Shown here: positions 52,302 through 61,235 of the stretch, piece by piece
How the letters are laid out: each line of letters opens with the position of its first letter
Position numbering within the stretch: position 1 is the first letter of the stretch
Assembly: GCA_947499955.1 (NCBI GenBank)
Contig: CANMQI010000003.1
Span: forward strand, 62,001 to 126,000
Reading direction: 5' to 3'
DNA length: 64,000 bases
DNA from: an uncultured Granulosicoccus sp.
GTDB lineage: Bacteria > Pseudomonadota > Gammaproteobacteria > Granulosicoccales > Granulosicoccaceae
Position numbers and translations under genes: made by a program
The notes under the pieces: model-generated
Seen by the model: the letters and a program-made list of their open reading frames with translations, nothing else
Databases searched by the model: none
Told to the model about the DNA's origin: nothing

Positions 52302-54041
52302 CTACCGTGCCCCTGTCATCCCGGGATGCGTGAGCAGCAGTAGAACCAGACAGAGCGCAAGGATCACCGACAGCCCCTTCCAGAAAAGCAGCGGATTGGC
52401 TACCAGCAACGGTGGCCTGTCCCTGCGCACATAGGCAGGATTCGGGTGCCGCAGATCGAACAGAAATTCTGACAGCTCCTCGTAGCGTCGTGCGGCTTGC
52501 GGCTGCACGGCCTTGCGAATGGTTTCATCCATCCAGTGCGGAATGCTTCGATTCTGTCCCAGGATGGAATGATAGGAGAGACGCTGCTGCGCAGCCCTTG
52601 TCGTTGCCCTGCCCATCTCTGCCCCGTAGGGCAGACGTCCGCTGAGCATCTCGTAGGCCAGAACCCCGAGTGAGTACAGATCCGAGCCGGTGCTTCCCGT
52701 CTCACCCAGAAGATACTCCGGTGCCGTGTATTGCATCGTCCCTCTTATCGGCTGCTGCGCATTGATGCTGGCAATTTCTGCAACACCTGCCACCGCTGTC
52801 GACCCGAAGTCGATGATTCTGACGGTGCCCGACACATCGATCATGATGTTCTCCGGGCGGATGTCCTGATGCAGCATCTCCTGACGGTGCATCGTCTGCA
52901 AGCCTTTGCCGATCTGTTCGAGAATGGTACGCACGGCTTCGATATCCGGCTCCGGGTTGTCCAGCATCCATTGTCGCAGCGTGCATCCCTCGACATATTC
53001 CGTGGCAATGTAGAGAAAATTGCGTTTGCGAGACTGCTGGTAAGGCTGCAGCAGATGGGCACTGCTCACCCGCCGTGCCACCCACTCCTCCATCAGAAAG
53101 GACTCCAGATACACCTTGCTATCGCGCATATCCACCGACGGCGCCTTCAACACAAGCTTCTCGTCATTGGTCTCATCCATCGCCAGATAGACATGGCTAC
53201 GGGGGCTATGGTGCAACTCTCTGAGAATACGGTAGCCATCGAACATCATCCTTGCCTGTAATGTCGGGGGAAAGGGCAAGCTCAGAGCCTGCTCCTGCAA
53301 TTCCCCGACATCGTGCTGCCCCAGCTTGTCGATCCTGACAATCTGAACCGTCAGGTTGTCATCGCTGTCATTGCTCACAGCTTCGGCAATGATGCTCCTG
53401 GCAGCCACGTCGAGATCGTCAGCATGGTCGGCGATGATGGCTGCGATTCTGCTCTGCCTGACGAAGTCATGCACCCCGTCTGTCGTCAGCACAAAGGTAT
53501 CGCCGACATCCAGAGCATGAGCCTGATAGTCGTACTCCAGCCTCTCCTTCATACCCAGCGCCCGGCTGAGATAGCTGTTCTCGGCAGAAACCCTCACCCG
53601 ATGGTCGACTGTCAATGGCTCGAGAGTCGCGCCGGCTACACGATGGATACGTGAATCACCTGCATGAAACAGATGCGCTGTGGCAGATTTGAGTATCAGA
53701 GCGCTGAAGGTGCAGACATACCCCTTTTCGATGTCATACCGGAAAGGGCCATTGCGAGTCTGCGCGTACAGCCAGGAGTTCGTCGCACCGAGCACCTTGT
53801 GCACCGAGGACTGCACTGACCAGGATTCCGGCGTACTGAAATAGTCCTCCAACAGGCTTCTTACCGCCGTCTCGCTGGCAACCTGGCTGACGGCGCTGCT
53901 ACTGATACCGTCAGCCAGGGCAATGACAGCTCCCTTGCTGGCAGCGAGGTGTCCGGGTGGATGCATCGCCCCGTGGAAGTCCTGATTGGATAGCTTGCAG
54001 CCCTTGTCCGAATGCTGAGCAACCGTGAATGCTAGCGACAC
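52302..54041 (-). CDS. PP2C phosphatase-Ser/Thr kinase fusion, membrane-anchored
   Basis: 579 residues from GTG 54041 (TTG 54062 possible). N-terminal PP2C domain with metal Asp residues in LADGISS, HAGDSRIHR, TTDGVHDF and DDNLTVQIV. A Hanks-type kinase follows: Lys in KLVLKAPS, catalytic loop HQDIRPENIMI, DFG in IIDFGSTAV, and YTAPEYL. It ends in one membrane helix (FWKGLSVILALCLVLLLLTH). Fusions of this kind sit next to nitrate/nitrite transporters in other proteobacteria, as here. Likely senses and adjusts the transporter or nitrogen metabolism. Confidence 0.9.
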   Translation of the reverse strand: MSLAFTVAQHSDKGCKLSNQDFHGAMHPPGHLAASKGAVIALADGISSSAVSQVASETAVRSLLEDYFSTPESWSVQSSVHKVLGATNSWLYAQTRNGPFRYDIEKGYVCTFSALILKSATAHLFHAGDSRIHRVAGATLEPLTVDHRVRVSAENSYLSRALGMKERLEYDYQAHALDVGDTFVLTTDGVHDFVRQSRIAAIIADHADDLDVAARSIIAEAVSNDSDDNLTVQIVRIDKLGQHDVGELQEQALSLPFPPTLQARMMFDGYRILRELHHSPRSHVYLAMDETNDEKLVLKAPSVDMRDSKVYLESFLMEEWVARRVSSAHLLQPYQQSRKRNFLYIATEYVEGCTLRQWMLDNPEPDIEAVRTILEQIGKGLQTMHRQEMLHQDIRPENIMIDVSGTVRIIDFGSTAVAGVAEIASINAQQPIRGTMQYTAPEYLLGETGSTGSDLYSLGVLAYEMLSGRLPYGAEMGRATTRAAQQRLSYHSILGQNRSIPHWMDETIRKAVQPQAARRYEELSEFLFDLRHPNPAYVRRDRPPLLVANPLLFWKGLSVILALCLVLLLLTHPGMTGAR

Positions 54042-54062
54042 CCTGATCGTCTCACGGTACAA

Positions 54063-54081
54063 CAGCCCCTGAACGGGGCTG
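54063..54081 (-). terminator. Hairpin between channel gene and kinase-phosphatase gene
   Basis: Perfect seven-bp stem CAGCCCC / GGGGCTG with a five-base loop in the 65-base gap, ending next to the alternative TTG start at 54062. May limit readthrough or translation of the downstream gene. Confidence 0.45.
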
Positions 54082-54106
54082 AGTCTGCGGCTCTGTCATG
54101 CTTCAA

Positions 54107-54946
54107 TCACGCGGTCTTGTTCACCATGGGAGCAACAGACACCTTGCGCTGAGCGCTGGTGCGCACGTGCGTGTAATACAGCGGCAATCCTACAAAGCAC
54201 AGGCCACCAACCAGGTTGCCCAGCACGGTAGGCAATTCATTCCAGACGATGTAATCCATGAAGGTGAAATCCCCCCCCATGATCATGGAAAATGGAAACA
54301 GGAACATGTTGACGATGGAGTGCTCGAATCCCATGTAGAAGAACAGCATGATGGGCATCCACATGGCCATCATCTTGCCGGTTGCAGACGTGGAGATCAT
54401 CGCTCCAACGACGCCCATTGACACCATCCAGTTGCACAACATGCCGCGGATGAAAATGGTCATCCAGCCGGCAACGCCATAGGTCTGATATCCCACTGTC
54501 CGGGCTTCGCCGATCGACGACACCTTGGCAGCGATTGCCCCGCCATCCGTATTGTAGCCGTAGGTGAAAATGAACGACATCATGAAGGCCACCGAAATCG
54601 CCCCACCGAAGTTGCCCAGAAAGACCAGGCCCCAGTTGCGCAACACCTGTTCGACATTCACACCGGGCCGCTTGTCCAGCAGCGCCAGAGGCACGAGTGT
54701 GAAGACACCGGTCAGCAGATCGAATTTCATCAGGTACAGCATGATGAAGCCGACAGGGAAAAGTATCGCGCCGACCAGCGGCTGACCCGTCTGTGTTGCA
54801 ACGGTAATGGCAAAGGCCGCGGCCAGAGCAAGTATGGCGCCTGCCATGAAGGCTCTGATCAGCGTGTCCCTGGTGGACATGAACACCTTCGACTCGCCCT
54901 GGTCGACCATTTTGGTCACGAATTCCGTGGGTTCCAGATACGACAT
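54107..54946 (-). CDS. Formate/nitrite transporter (FNT) family channel
   Basis: 279 residues from ATG 54946 (the longer frame adds 17 residues). Six membrane helices with FNT marks: MAGAILALAAAFAITVATQT, NWGLVFLGNFGGAISVAFMM, RGMLCNWMVSMGV and FEHSIVNMFLFP. Conducts formate, nitrite or lactate-type small anions. The gene is followed by the kinase-phosphatase on the same strand, probably one operon; the substrate (nitrite versus formate) is undecided. Confidence 0.92.
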   Translation of the reverse strand: MSYLEPTEFVTKMVDQGESKVFMSTRDTLIRAFMAGAILALAAAFAITVATQTGQPLVGAILFPVGFIMLYLMKFDLLTGVFTLVPLALLDKRPGVNVEQVLRNWGLVFLGNFGGAISVAFMMSFIFTYGYNTDGGAIAAKVSSIGEARTVGYQTYGVAGWMTIFIRGMLCNWMVSMGVVGAMISTSATGKMMAMWMPIMLFFYMGFEHSIVNMFLFPFSMIMGGDFTFMDYIVWNELPTVLGNLVGGLCFVGLPLYYTHVRTSAQRKVSVAPMVNKTA

Positions 54947-55251
54947 ATCGCTTACCTTGCTGTGTGAAGAATGTTTGTCAGCCACTGACGATCGCAAACC
55001 CTGTGCCGAACCGAAATGTCGATTTTATTACTGGTTTATCAGCAACTTGTAATACGTTCAATCTGAGCGTACGCTCTCATATCGTGCGCACTGCAACAAT
55101 GTGCACAGCCGCAGCACCATCCTGGGGCCACTCCTGCCTACGCATCCGGGAATACACGATGAATAATTGGTAAGCTTCAGCTTCCTGCAAAATTCCCGAT
55201 GGAAATGAAAGTGTCACTGTTCAAAGCCAGTTTCTTACACGGAAGTCGATC
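54947..55251. promoter_or_regulatory. Divergent promoter region of FNT channel and ppx
   Basis: 305 bases between divergent starts. Contains the perfect 12-bp palindrome GAGCGTACGCTC at 55065-55076, a possible operator. No gene seen. Confidence 0.45.
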
Positions 55252-56805
55252 ATGAGTACCGGTCTTTCGAATGCAGCAGCAACGGATCCAAGGGAAATGC
55301 GTATGGACACCGCACGAATCATGGAACGCAAACAGACCCACTACGGGGTGATCGACATCGGATCGAACTCGATTCGGCTGGTGGTCTACGATGACCTCAG
55401 TCGCGCACCCTTTCCACGATTCAATGAAAAGTCCATGGTAGCGCTGGGGTCAGGACTGGATTCCGAAGGGCGATTCACCGATGACACCATTGCGCGAGCG
55501 CTGCACGCCATACAACGCCTGAGCTCCATCGCTCAGGCAATGAAAGTCGAGCGCATTGATGTGCTTGCCACGGAAGCGACGCGCCGGGCCAAGAACGGTC
55601 ATGAACTGATCGACGCCATTCGGCAGAGAACAGGACTGGAGACCAGGGTCCTCTCCGGCGAGGAAGAGGCCTTCTACTCGGCACACGGCGTCATTTCCGG
55701 ATTCTTTCAACCCAAGGGAATGATGGGCGACATTGGAGGAGGCAGCCTGGAGGTCGCCGAAGTGTTGAGCGACAGCGTGGGTGAACGCATGACCAGCATG
55801 CCACTGGGTGCACTGCCTGTCACCGCAAAAATGCAAGACGGGTATGGCACGGCAAAGAAATGGGTCGATGACATCCTGTCGGAGAGCCTGCCGCCACTGC
55901 TGACGAATCCGGTCTTCTACGCCGTGGGCGGTGGCTGGCGCGCACTCGCACGCATCCATATCGCCATGAACAACCGCCCCATCAGTGTCGTACATGGCTA
56001 CGAATTGCCTGCCGGTGAAGTGCGTGCACTGGCCAACAGCATTGCCAAGATGACGCCCGAAGAGGTTGCCGCGCTACCCGATGTACCGGGTCGCCGTATC
56101 AGCACATTGCCGGCATCCGCGCTGGTCATGTCCAGAGTACTGCGCAAGCTTGCACCGGAACGAGTCGCGTTCTCAGCCTACGGCTTGCGTGAAGGCTGGC
56201 TCTACAAGCAGCTGGACGAGCAGGAGCAGTACCGCGATCCACTCATCGAAAGCGCGATGGCCATCGGCATTCCGGTGGCGCGCGTTCCCGCCTTCAGTGA
56301 TGCACTTGCCAGCTGGACAGAGACCTTGTTCCCCGGTGAAAGCCAGATTGACAAACGCCTCAGACTGGCGGTCTGCGCGCTGACGGATATCGCGTGGCGG
56401 GAGCACGAGAAGATTCGGGCCACCGACAGCTTCCTGCGGCTCCTGCAATTTCCCTTCATCGGTCTGTCTCACCCGGAGCGTGCCTTCATCTCGGTGGCGA
56501 TTCTGGCCCGCTATGGCGGCAAGGTGGATGACATGGTGAAGAATGCCGTCAGCGACCTGCTGAGTGCCAACGAGCTGCGGCGCGCCGAAATTCTGGGCCG
56601 CACCTTGTTGCTGGGCCACCGGTTTTCAGCCAGCGTGCCCGAAATTCTGCATCACGCCAGAATCCGGATCGATGCCGATGCGGTGCGTCTGGAAATACTG
56701 GATGATCGAAGCATCCCTGACAGCGATGCGGTACAAAGCCGCTTGAAGCAGCTGGCCAAGGCGACCGGGCTGGATGGTGCCGAGATCGTGAAAGTGGATG
56801 GCTGA
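55252..56805 (+). CDS. ppx: Exopolyphosphatase/guanosine pentaphosphatase (Ppx/GppA)
   Basis: 517 residues, ribonuclease H-like ASKHA fold. Start YGVIDIGSNSIRLVVYDDL is the family signature; MMGDIGGGSLEVAEV is the second phosphate loop; the C-terminal HD-like domain begins near residue 330. Splits phosphate from polyphosphate or pppGpp. ATG 55252 has GGAAG upstream. Together with ppk2 at 61236 it gives the strain a polyphosphate cycle, although the genes are 4 kb apart. Confidence 0.92.
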   Translation: MSTGLSNAAATDPREMRMDTARIMERKQTHYGVIDIGSNSIRLVVYDDLSRAPFPRFNEKSMVALGSGLDSEGRFTDDTIARALHAIQRLSSIAQAMKVERIDVLATEATRRAKNGHELIDAIRQRTGLETRVLSGEEEAFYSAHGVISGFFQPKGMMGDIGGGSLEVAEVLSDSVGERMTSMPLGALPVTAKMQDGYGTAKKWVDDILSESLPPLLTNPVFYAVGGGWRALARIHIAMNNRPISVVHGYELPAGEVRALANSIAKMTPEEVAALPDVPGRRISTLPASALVMSRVLRKLAPERVAFSAYGLREGWLYKQLDEQEQYRDPLIESAMAIGIPVARVPAFSDALASWTETLFPGESQIDKRLRLAVCALTDIAWREHEKIRATDSFLRLLQFPFIGLSHPERAFISVAILARYGGKVDDMVKNAVSDLLSANELRRAEILGRTLLLGHRFSASVPEILHHARIRIDADAVRLEILDDRSIPDSDAVQSRLKQLAKATGLDGAEIVKVDG

Positions 56806-56822
56806 AGCAATGGCCTCCGCGC

Positions 56823-58115
56823 TCAACGAGCGGTAGAGCTATCTTTGGCAAGGGCTGGCGAAGAAGGCCCCTTCAGCGCAGCAGTGAGGGCAGAAAATGC
56901 CCCCTTTGGCACCGCGACCACGCCCTTGTCCGAGATATGAAACAGTTGCGCGTCAGCCGCTGCATCGTAGCCGATGCAGGTGCCTGCAGGAATATTCACA
57001 TCCTTGTCGATGATGCAGCGCCGTAGTCTGGCACCGGCACCGATGCGTACATTATCGAACAGGATACTGGACTCGATGTGCGCGCCCTGCTCTACACAGA
57101 CTCGAGCAGACAGAATGGAATCGATGACGGTGGCGCCGTTGACCACGGAGCCGTTTCCCAGCATGCAATTCCGTAGCGCCCCCATCGTGCCACTGTCACT
57201 GGACGAGACTCGCGCTGGAGGATGCTGGCCCTGATAGGTTCGTATCGGCCAGGAGTCCTGATACAGATCCAGTGGCGGCACGCTCGATAGCAAGTCCATA
57301 TTGGCATCGAAGTAGGAGTCCAGAGTTCCGACATCCCGCCAGTAACGATCCGGGCTCACGCGACCGCCGCTACCACCGAACTGATAGCCGCTTACCTGGT
57401 GAGAGCGAATCAACCCGGGCAGAAGATCATGACCGAAATCATGCGAGGAACGACTTGCCGCGTGATCTGCATCCAGTTGCTCACGCAGGACATCGATGTT
57501 GAAGACGTAGATGCCCATGGAGGCCAGCGCATGCTGATCATCACCCGGCAAAGGCGTCGCCTGGCTGGGTTTTTCGGTGAAATCAACAACCCGATCGCTC
57601 TGGTCGACCGTCATGATGCCAAAGGAGGCTGCGTCCGCGATCGGCACGCGCATGCAGGCGACCGACAGATCAGCCCCCTGTTCGATATGACGCTGCAGCA
57701 TGGCGGCATAATCCATTCGATAGACATGGTCCCCGGACAGGATCAGCACTCGTTTCGCCCCACTGCGTTCCAGCAGGTACAGGTTCTGGAAGATGGCATC
57801 TGCCGTACCGGCATACCAGGACTCACCGGTACGCATCTGGGGAGGCACTGCCGTGATGTATTCACCCAGCTCCGGGCTGAAGATGGACCAGGCATCTCGC
57901 AGATGCTTCTGCAGTGAATGCGACTTGTATTGTGTCAAAACCAGAACACGTCGAATGTTCGAGTGCAGACAATTGCTCAAGGTGAAATCGATGATGCGAT
58001 ACTTGCCGCCAAAAGGCACACTGGGCTTCGCCCGGTCGGAGGTCAGAGGATACAAACGCGTACCCTGACCCCCGGCCAGCAAGACACAAATCGTTTCGTC
58101 GCAGATATTGTCCAA
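56823..58115 (-). CDS. glgC: Glucose-1-phosphate adenylyltransferase
   Basis: 430 residues from TTG 58115, the only possible start in frame before a stop, with GAGG upstream. Makes ADP-glucose for glycogen. Motifs: VLLAGGQGTRLYPLTSDRAK, PSVPFGGKYRIIDFTLSNCL, ILSGDHVYRMDYAAML, IMTVDQSDRVVDFTEKPS, then a left-handed beta-helix C-terminus (RVCVEQGAHIESSILFDN, GARLRRCIIDKDVNIPAG). Convergent with ppx; glgA is not in the window. Confidence 0.95.
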   Translation of the reverse strand: MDNICDETICVLLAGGQGTRLYPLTSDRAKPSVPFGGKYRIIDFTLSNCLHSNIRRVLVLTQYKSHSLQKHLRDAWSIFSPELGEYITAVPPQMRTGESWYAGTADAIFQNLYLLERSGAKRVLILSGDHVYRMDYAAMLQRHIEQGADLSVACMRVPIADAASFGIMTVDQSDRVVDFTEKPSQATPLPGDDQHALASMGIYVFNIDVLREQLDADHAASRSSHDFGHDLLPGLIRSHQVSGYQFGGSGGRVSPDRYWRDVGTLDSYFDANMDLLSSVPPLDLYQDSWPIRTYQGQHPPARVSSSDSGTMGALRNCMLGNGSVVNGATVIDSILSARVCVEQGAHIESSILFDNVRIGAGARLRRCIIDKDVNIPAGTCIGYDAAADAQLFHISDKGVVAVPKGAFSALTAALKGPSSPALAKDSSTAR

Positions 58116-58329
58116 ATCAGGAACACCTCAACACCGACGATTCAGACTAAAGCACACGCCCCTTCAAATCCAGCGGGTAAGCTCACTTATTATCTGTACA
58201 TTCGGCACAAGTGTTTTCCCTCCAAGGCGCAGCAAGGCATCCTTCAGCCACGCCTCATTCACTATCCCCATCATCGGACGCTGCGAGTCTCCTGCCCATA
58301 CCACTGCAGGTTTGATACGGCTTGCACTA

Positions 58330-59400
58330 TCACTCCTGAGTGGGATCACTCAGAACAAGTCTTGAAAACGAGGCGCTGGCATAGTCGCCATTGGCCTTGT
58401 CGACGGCCCAGTCACCGGTGCCCGGACAGGCGGCATACCAGATGCCTTCGGCATCCTTGGTGCTGCACTGATTGTAGGCACCCGCCTTGAAGTACATGAA
58501 ATCCTCGGCATACCCCATGGGGTTGTCCTTCTCGTCCACATTACCGAAAGGATCAACGTTGTCCGCCAGATTGATCTGGAATTCACGAGTTTCGCGCCCC
58601 GGAGATTCGAACTTCAGAAACATGACATTCCCCTGGACGTCGACTTCGTAACTGAACTCTTCGCCCAGCGCAATACCGCTGTCCCCCGGGTCGGCAGGAT
58701 TGTCCCAGCCATTGCCCCAGACAACATAGGAGATATCGGTACGATCCGGATCATCCTTCTCGAGGTTACGCTCGTAATTCCAGAACACTGATCCCGTGTC
58801 GTGTTCAGGCCACTTCTTGAAATAGATCTTGAGTGGCTCGTTGCCGTAACCGAAGCCTCGGCCTTCGGCCATCTGCTCCTTGTTCTTGTCGGCATGTATC
58901 TGACCGACAACCATGGAGTAGGCCGGGAATTTTTCGGGATGACCCGCTCGCTCGGCTACATGGTTGACTTTCAGTGTGGCATTGAGCTTGCCGCCGAAGA
59001 TCTGGCCGGCAGGGTTGGCCTGAAGTGCAAAATTGTTTCCCGGTGTATGCGTACCGACATCCGTATTGGTTCCGCGCAGCATCTGCCGCAGTTCACTACG
59101 TGTATTGGATGAATTGGGTGTTGTCATGGCCTTGTTCGCCGCCGTGAAGACCATTTCACCTGCTTCGTTCAAGTAGAAGAAGTCGGGGTGAGAGTAGTTC
59201 TGTATATCGGCTACCGATACCGAATCTATCTTTTCATCACCATCGGCATCCAGCGGCAAGGTAATGTTCCAATAGCTCAGATCGAACTTGTCAGACGGCT
59301 TCCCGCTGGCCTCGCCATGCGACAGCGTGCTCATGCCCGCTGATGTCACGGCAGCCACTGTCAGCGCCATGACTCTGGGTGTAAAAACTGGTTTCATCAT
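58330..59400 (-). CDS. Secreted alginate lyase, polysaccharide lyase family 7
   Basis: 356 residues with a signal peptide (RVMALTVAAVTSAGM...). The three PL7 motifs are present: RSELRQM, QIH (VVGQIHADKNKE) and YFKAGAYNQ, with the His and Tyr that do the beta-elimination. One catalytic jelly-roll without an added carbohydrate-binding module. Cuts alginate of brown algae or bacteria into unsaturated oligomers. A consensus CRP site lies 133 bases upstream. No alginate-import genes are adjacent, so it acts alone or with genes elsewhere. Confidence 0.93.
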   Translation of the reverse strand: MMKPVFTPRVMALTVAAVTSAGMSTLSHGEASGKPSDKFDLSYWNITLPLDADGDEKIDSVSVADIQNYSHPDFFYLNEAGEMVFTAANKAMTTPNSSNTRSELRQMLRGTNTDVGTHTPGNNFALQANPAGQIFGGKLNATLKVNHVAERAGHPEKFPAYSMVVGQIHADKNKEQMAEGRGFGYGNEPLKIYFKKWPEHDTGSVFWNYERNLEKDDPDRTDISYVVWGNGWDNPADPGDSGIALGEEFSYEVDVQGNVMFLKFESPGRETREFQINLADNVDPFGNVDEKDNPMGYAEDFMYFKAGAYNQCSTKDAEGIWYAACPGTGDWAVDKANGDYASASFSRLVLSDPTQE

Positions 59401-59532
59401 TCAACTCCCCTTCCGGTTGCTACGCGTCCTGGCAAGACGCCTCTGTCAGTAGAGACTGTCCCCGGATCGTCTTCGACACGAAACAGGACTGTCCTTATCT
59501 GAGATATCAGATTATCATATTGGCATCTTAGT

Positions 59533-59548
59533 TGTGACACCAATCACA
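59533..59548. promoter_or_regulatory. Consensus CRP binding site upstream of alginate lyase
   Basis: TGTGACACCAATCACA matches TGTGA-N6-TCACA exactly. It is centred about 140 bases before the alginate lyase ATG (minus strand) and about 91 before the MATE gene (plus strand), and could serve either; AT-rich sequence between it and the lyase gene favours the lyase promoter. Confidence 0.75.
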
Positions 59549-59631
59549 CAATACAAGCTGCTCAGACACGGCTGCGCCCTTACCATCCGGACACAGTCAC
59601 CAGCAGCGGCTACCCGGATCAAGACTGTTCA

Positions 59632-61104
59632 ATGTTCAATAATGCCTGGCATCGTGCCGCCAGCAGGTGTCATCACACCGTCAGCAGACACCTGCTCGGA
59701 CGAACCTCGGCCTCGGCTGGCAGCCCTGAATCGCCTCCTGGGAAACAGCGTGATGTTCTGCACCCTGACGAACAGAACCTGCCTGACACACGTCAGGTCT
59801 TCTCACTTGCCTGGCCACTGGCGATCAACGCCATCATGCTCAATGGAATCGTTATCGTGGATACCTATCTGGTATCGACTCTGGGAGAAGGTGCGCTGGC
59901 ATCGATGGGGCTGGCGGCAGCGATCATCGGCTTGATGCTGGGTACACTCTTCGCGCTGTCCACGGCCACCCAGATACTGGTGGCTCAGGGACAGGGAGCC
60001 AACGATCCGGTGCGCTTGAAAAGCGCTTTCTGGTGCGGGCTGATCATGAACGCTCTGGCCACGGCAATCTGCCTGACCCTGGTCCTGAGTCTTGGCGAAG
60101 CCATCATTGTCGGTTTCGCGCATACACCACGAATTGCTGACGATGCGATTCATTACCTTCACATCTTCACCGTGGTGGTGATTGCCGAGACGGTCAGTCA
60201 GAGCATGTCAAGTTACTTCAATGGTACCGGTAGAACAAAGATGCCCTTCTACAGCCATCTTGTCGAGATACCGGTCAATATCGCGCTGAGCGTCGTGCTG
60301 ATCCATGGTCTTTACGGATTTCCGGAATCAGGGCTGGCCGGAGCCGCCATGGGCAGTGCGGCGGCGGCCTTGACCCGAATGCTGTTTCTGAGTGGATGCA
60401 TACTGCGCACGGAACTGGCGGTCATTGGCGTTACCGGCTGGGCGCAAACGACATTGCTGCAATCCTGCCGGCGCCACTTCATTCTTGCCCTGCCCATCGC
60501 GGCGACCTTCTTCAGCCAGGCGGTTGCCAATGTGCTGTGTGCACTTCTCTACGCCCGGCTGAGCATCAGCCAATTTGCCGCCATGACCTTGATCATGCCG
60601 TGGGTACAGGTATTCGGACAGTTCATGACGTCATGGGCCCAGGCAACCGGCATATTCGTGGGACAGCTTCTGGGGCAGCAGGTATCAGCAGACAGTCTTG
60701 ACGGATTCCTGAGTCGTGTCTGGCGAGTGACCTTCATGCTGGCAGCTCTGGTATCCCTGCTGCACCTCGTGACAACCCTGTCATTCGACTGGATCTACGA
60801 TGATCTGATGGACGAAACCCGGCACGCCCTGTTGAGCTTCCTGCCGCTCATCCTGCTGCTGCCCTTCCCCAAATCCTCCAACGCCATCTGCGGCCATACC
60901 CTGCGAGCCGGTGGCGATGCCGTTTACGTGATGAACATCTTCGTGTTTTCCCAATGGGCCGTGCGTGTGCCACTGACCACCTTGTTCATCCTGTACCTGG
61001 ATGCGTCCGTCGCATGGGTTTTCGCCCTGTTCCTGCTTGAGGAAATCGTCAAGTTCCCACTGTTTCACAGACGCCTGTACAGTGGCAAGTGGCGACGTTC
61101 CTGA
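59632..61104 (+). CDS. MATE-family efflux transporter
   Basis: 490 residues with 12 membrane helices. Characteristic segments: VFSLAWPLAINAIMLNGIVI, VDTYLVSTLGEGALASMGLA, ATQILVAQGQGANDP and AETVSQSMSSYFNGTGRTKM. Exports cationic or toxic compounds using sodium or proton gradient. The first 45 residues are polar and outside the family core, so the true start may be further in. Convergent with ppk2. Confidence 0.88.
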   Translation: MFNNAWHRAASRCHHTVSRHLLGRTSASAGSPESPPGKQRDVLHPDEQNLPDTRQVFSLAWPLAINAIMLNGIVIVDTYLVSTLGEGALASMGLAAAIIGLMLGTLFALSTATQILVAQGQGANDPVRLKSAFWCGLIMNALATAICLTLVLSLGEAIIVGFAHTPRIADDAIHYLHIFTVVVIAETVSQSMSSYFNGTGRTKMPFYSHLVEIPVNIALSVVLIHGLYGFPESGLAGAAMGSAAAALTRMLFLSGCILRTELAVIGVTGWAQTTLLQSCRRHFILALPIAATFFSQAVANVLCALLYARLSISQFAAMTLIMPWVQVFGQFMTSWAQATGIFVGQLLGQQVSADSLDGFLSRVWRVTFMLAALVSLLHLVTTLSFDWIYDDLMDETRHALLSFLPLILLLPFPKSSNAICGHTLRAGGDAVYVMNIFVFSQWAVRVPLTTLFILYLDASVAWVFALFLLEEIVKFPLFHRRLYSGKWRRS

Positions 61105-61235
61105 CGACCTCATCAGCCAGCCATCACGGGCGAGCTTGCGATGCACTACTGCCATGCCATCCACGTGACAGGACAGCGTGCGCAAGACCGGAATGGGCGT
61201 ACAGCTGCTCTCATGTGCTCCAGCGGTGGACCTTC

